Shown in pieces: positions 63,485-64,000 of a DNA stretch of 64,000 nucleotides (its first letter is position 1; each line of letters begins with the position of its first letter). A model generated the notes under the pieces. The model had not been told where the DNA came from and did not search any database. It worked only from the letters and a program-made list of their open reading frames with translations. Both the position numbers and the translations under genes were made by a program. Origin of the DNA: Stictocephala bisonia (Eukaryota > Arthropoda > Insecta > Hemiptera > Membracidae); NCBI GenBank assembly GCA_035578905.1, contig JAQJVL010002216.1, positions 1-64,000 on the forward strand. Direction: 5' to 3'.

Positions 63485-64000
63485 CACTATTTCGATGAAC
63501 TATTCTATTTCGATGAAAAATATGAATTTTTTCTAGTGAAATATTAACTATACGTACTTGTTTAGAATGTCCAGATGGTCATGGAAAAGCATCAGAATGG
63601 CCCGTGAGACGTCTAGAAATCGAGAGAATTGGAAACAAAGTTTATTAGCAATTTCGCCCTGATTGTGATGTTTAAATTGCCTCTGGAGGCTTTATTGTAA
63701 GAGATTCACAAAAACAAAAGACATTTCCTGATTCAGTGTATAATTCTACCCAGGAAAAGTGTGTCATACGTCAAGATTTGCGTGGTTGGATTTTTCTCAA
63801 AAAACTTCAAATCTTCCAATGGTCCCCCCTCTAGCACTTTTTTGTTGAAAAATCTGAATTTTTTCTAGTGAAATCTTAACTATACGTACTTGTTTAGAAT
63901 GTCCAGATGCTCTTGGCAAAGCATCAGAATGGCCCGTGAGACGTCTAGAAAGCGAGAGAATTGGAAACAAAGTTTGTTAGCAAATTCGCCCTGATTGTGA
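63485..64000 (-). repeat. Reverse satellite continuing to the window edge
   Basis: About 1.5 reverse monomers (TATACGTACTTG at about 63,549 and 63,881), still matching the block after 60,924. The array continues beyond the window. Nothing else is present. Confidence 0.93.

Overview
This window is almost entirely satellite DNA from a eukaryotic chromosome. I find no intact protein-coding gene, no tRNA or rRNA, and no CRISPR array. The unit is an AT-rich monomer of 331-332 bp, repeated about 170 times. The organism is probably an animal. The evidence is the long tandem satellite, the minisatellite-rich inserts and a decayed reverse-transcriptase tail of the kind found in arthropod and other invertebrate non-LTR retrotransposons. 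I cannot name the species.

Layout: (1) 1-1245 is a satellite-like stretch with inflated homopolymers, probably poor consensus. (2) 1246 to about 29,560 is a very homogeneous head-to-tail array on the + strand (about 85 monomers, mostly two length classes, A = 331 bp and B = 332 bp). (3) About 29,560-30,060 drifts away from consensus, and about 30,060-30,830 is again homopolymer-noisy. (4) 30,831-36,020 is a more diverged + strand array carrying two copies of a 347-348 bp insert. (5) At 36,020/36,021 the satellite switches orientation, and everything to 64,000 is the same monomer on the - strand, diverged and mosaic (about 71 monomers). (6) The - strand array holds five more inserts: a 518 bp minisatellite insert (36,226-36,743), two copies of a 1.7 kb cassette (51,660-53,365 and 56,000-57,711), and two copies of a 0.23 kb AT-rich insert ending in an ACGC microsatellite (60,695 and 63,257).

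The most interesting structure is how the inserts relate to the satellite. Thirteen of the fourteen insert edges fall in one roughly 40 bp part of the monomer, around a six-G tract next to a perfect TTTTTC-ATC-GAAAAA hairpin, and the orientation switch breaks at that same hairpin. Four sequence classes are involved (three unrelated cores plus the AT-rich insert). Five of the seven inserts are built from one G-rich minisatellite family whose units contain GGGTGGGCGGGTGGG, a textbook four-run G-quadruplex motif, wrapped around or beside unrelated unique cores. Three of the four insert types occur twice, separated by a whole number of satellite monomers (12, 8 and 7), as expected if in-register unequal exchange is copying insert-bearing blocks. 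I read this as a satellite array with a fragile, insertion-prone site that collects G4-minisatellite cassettes and spreads them by recombination. The mechanism is inference; the positions are read from the sequence.
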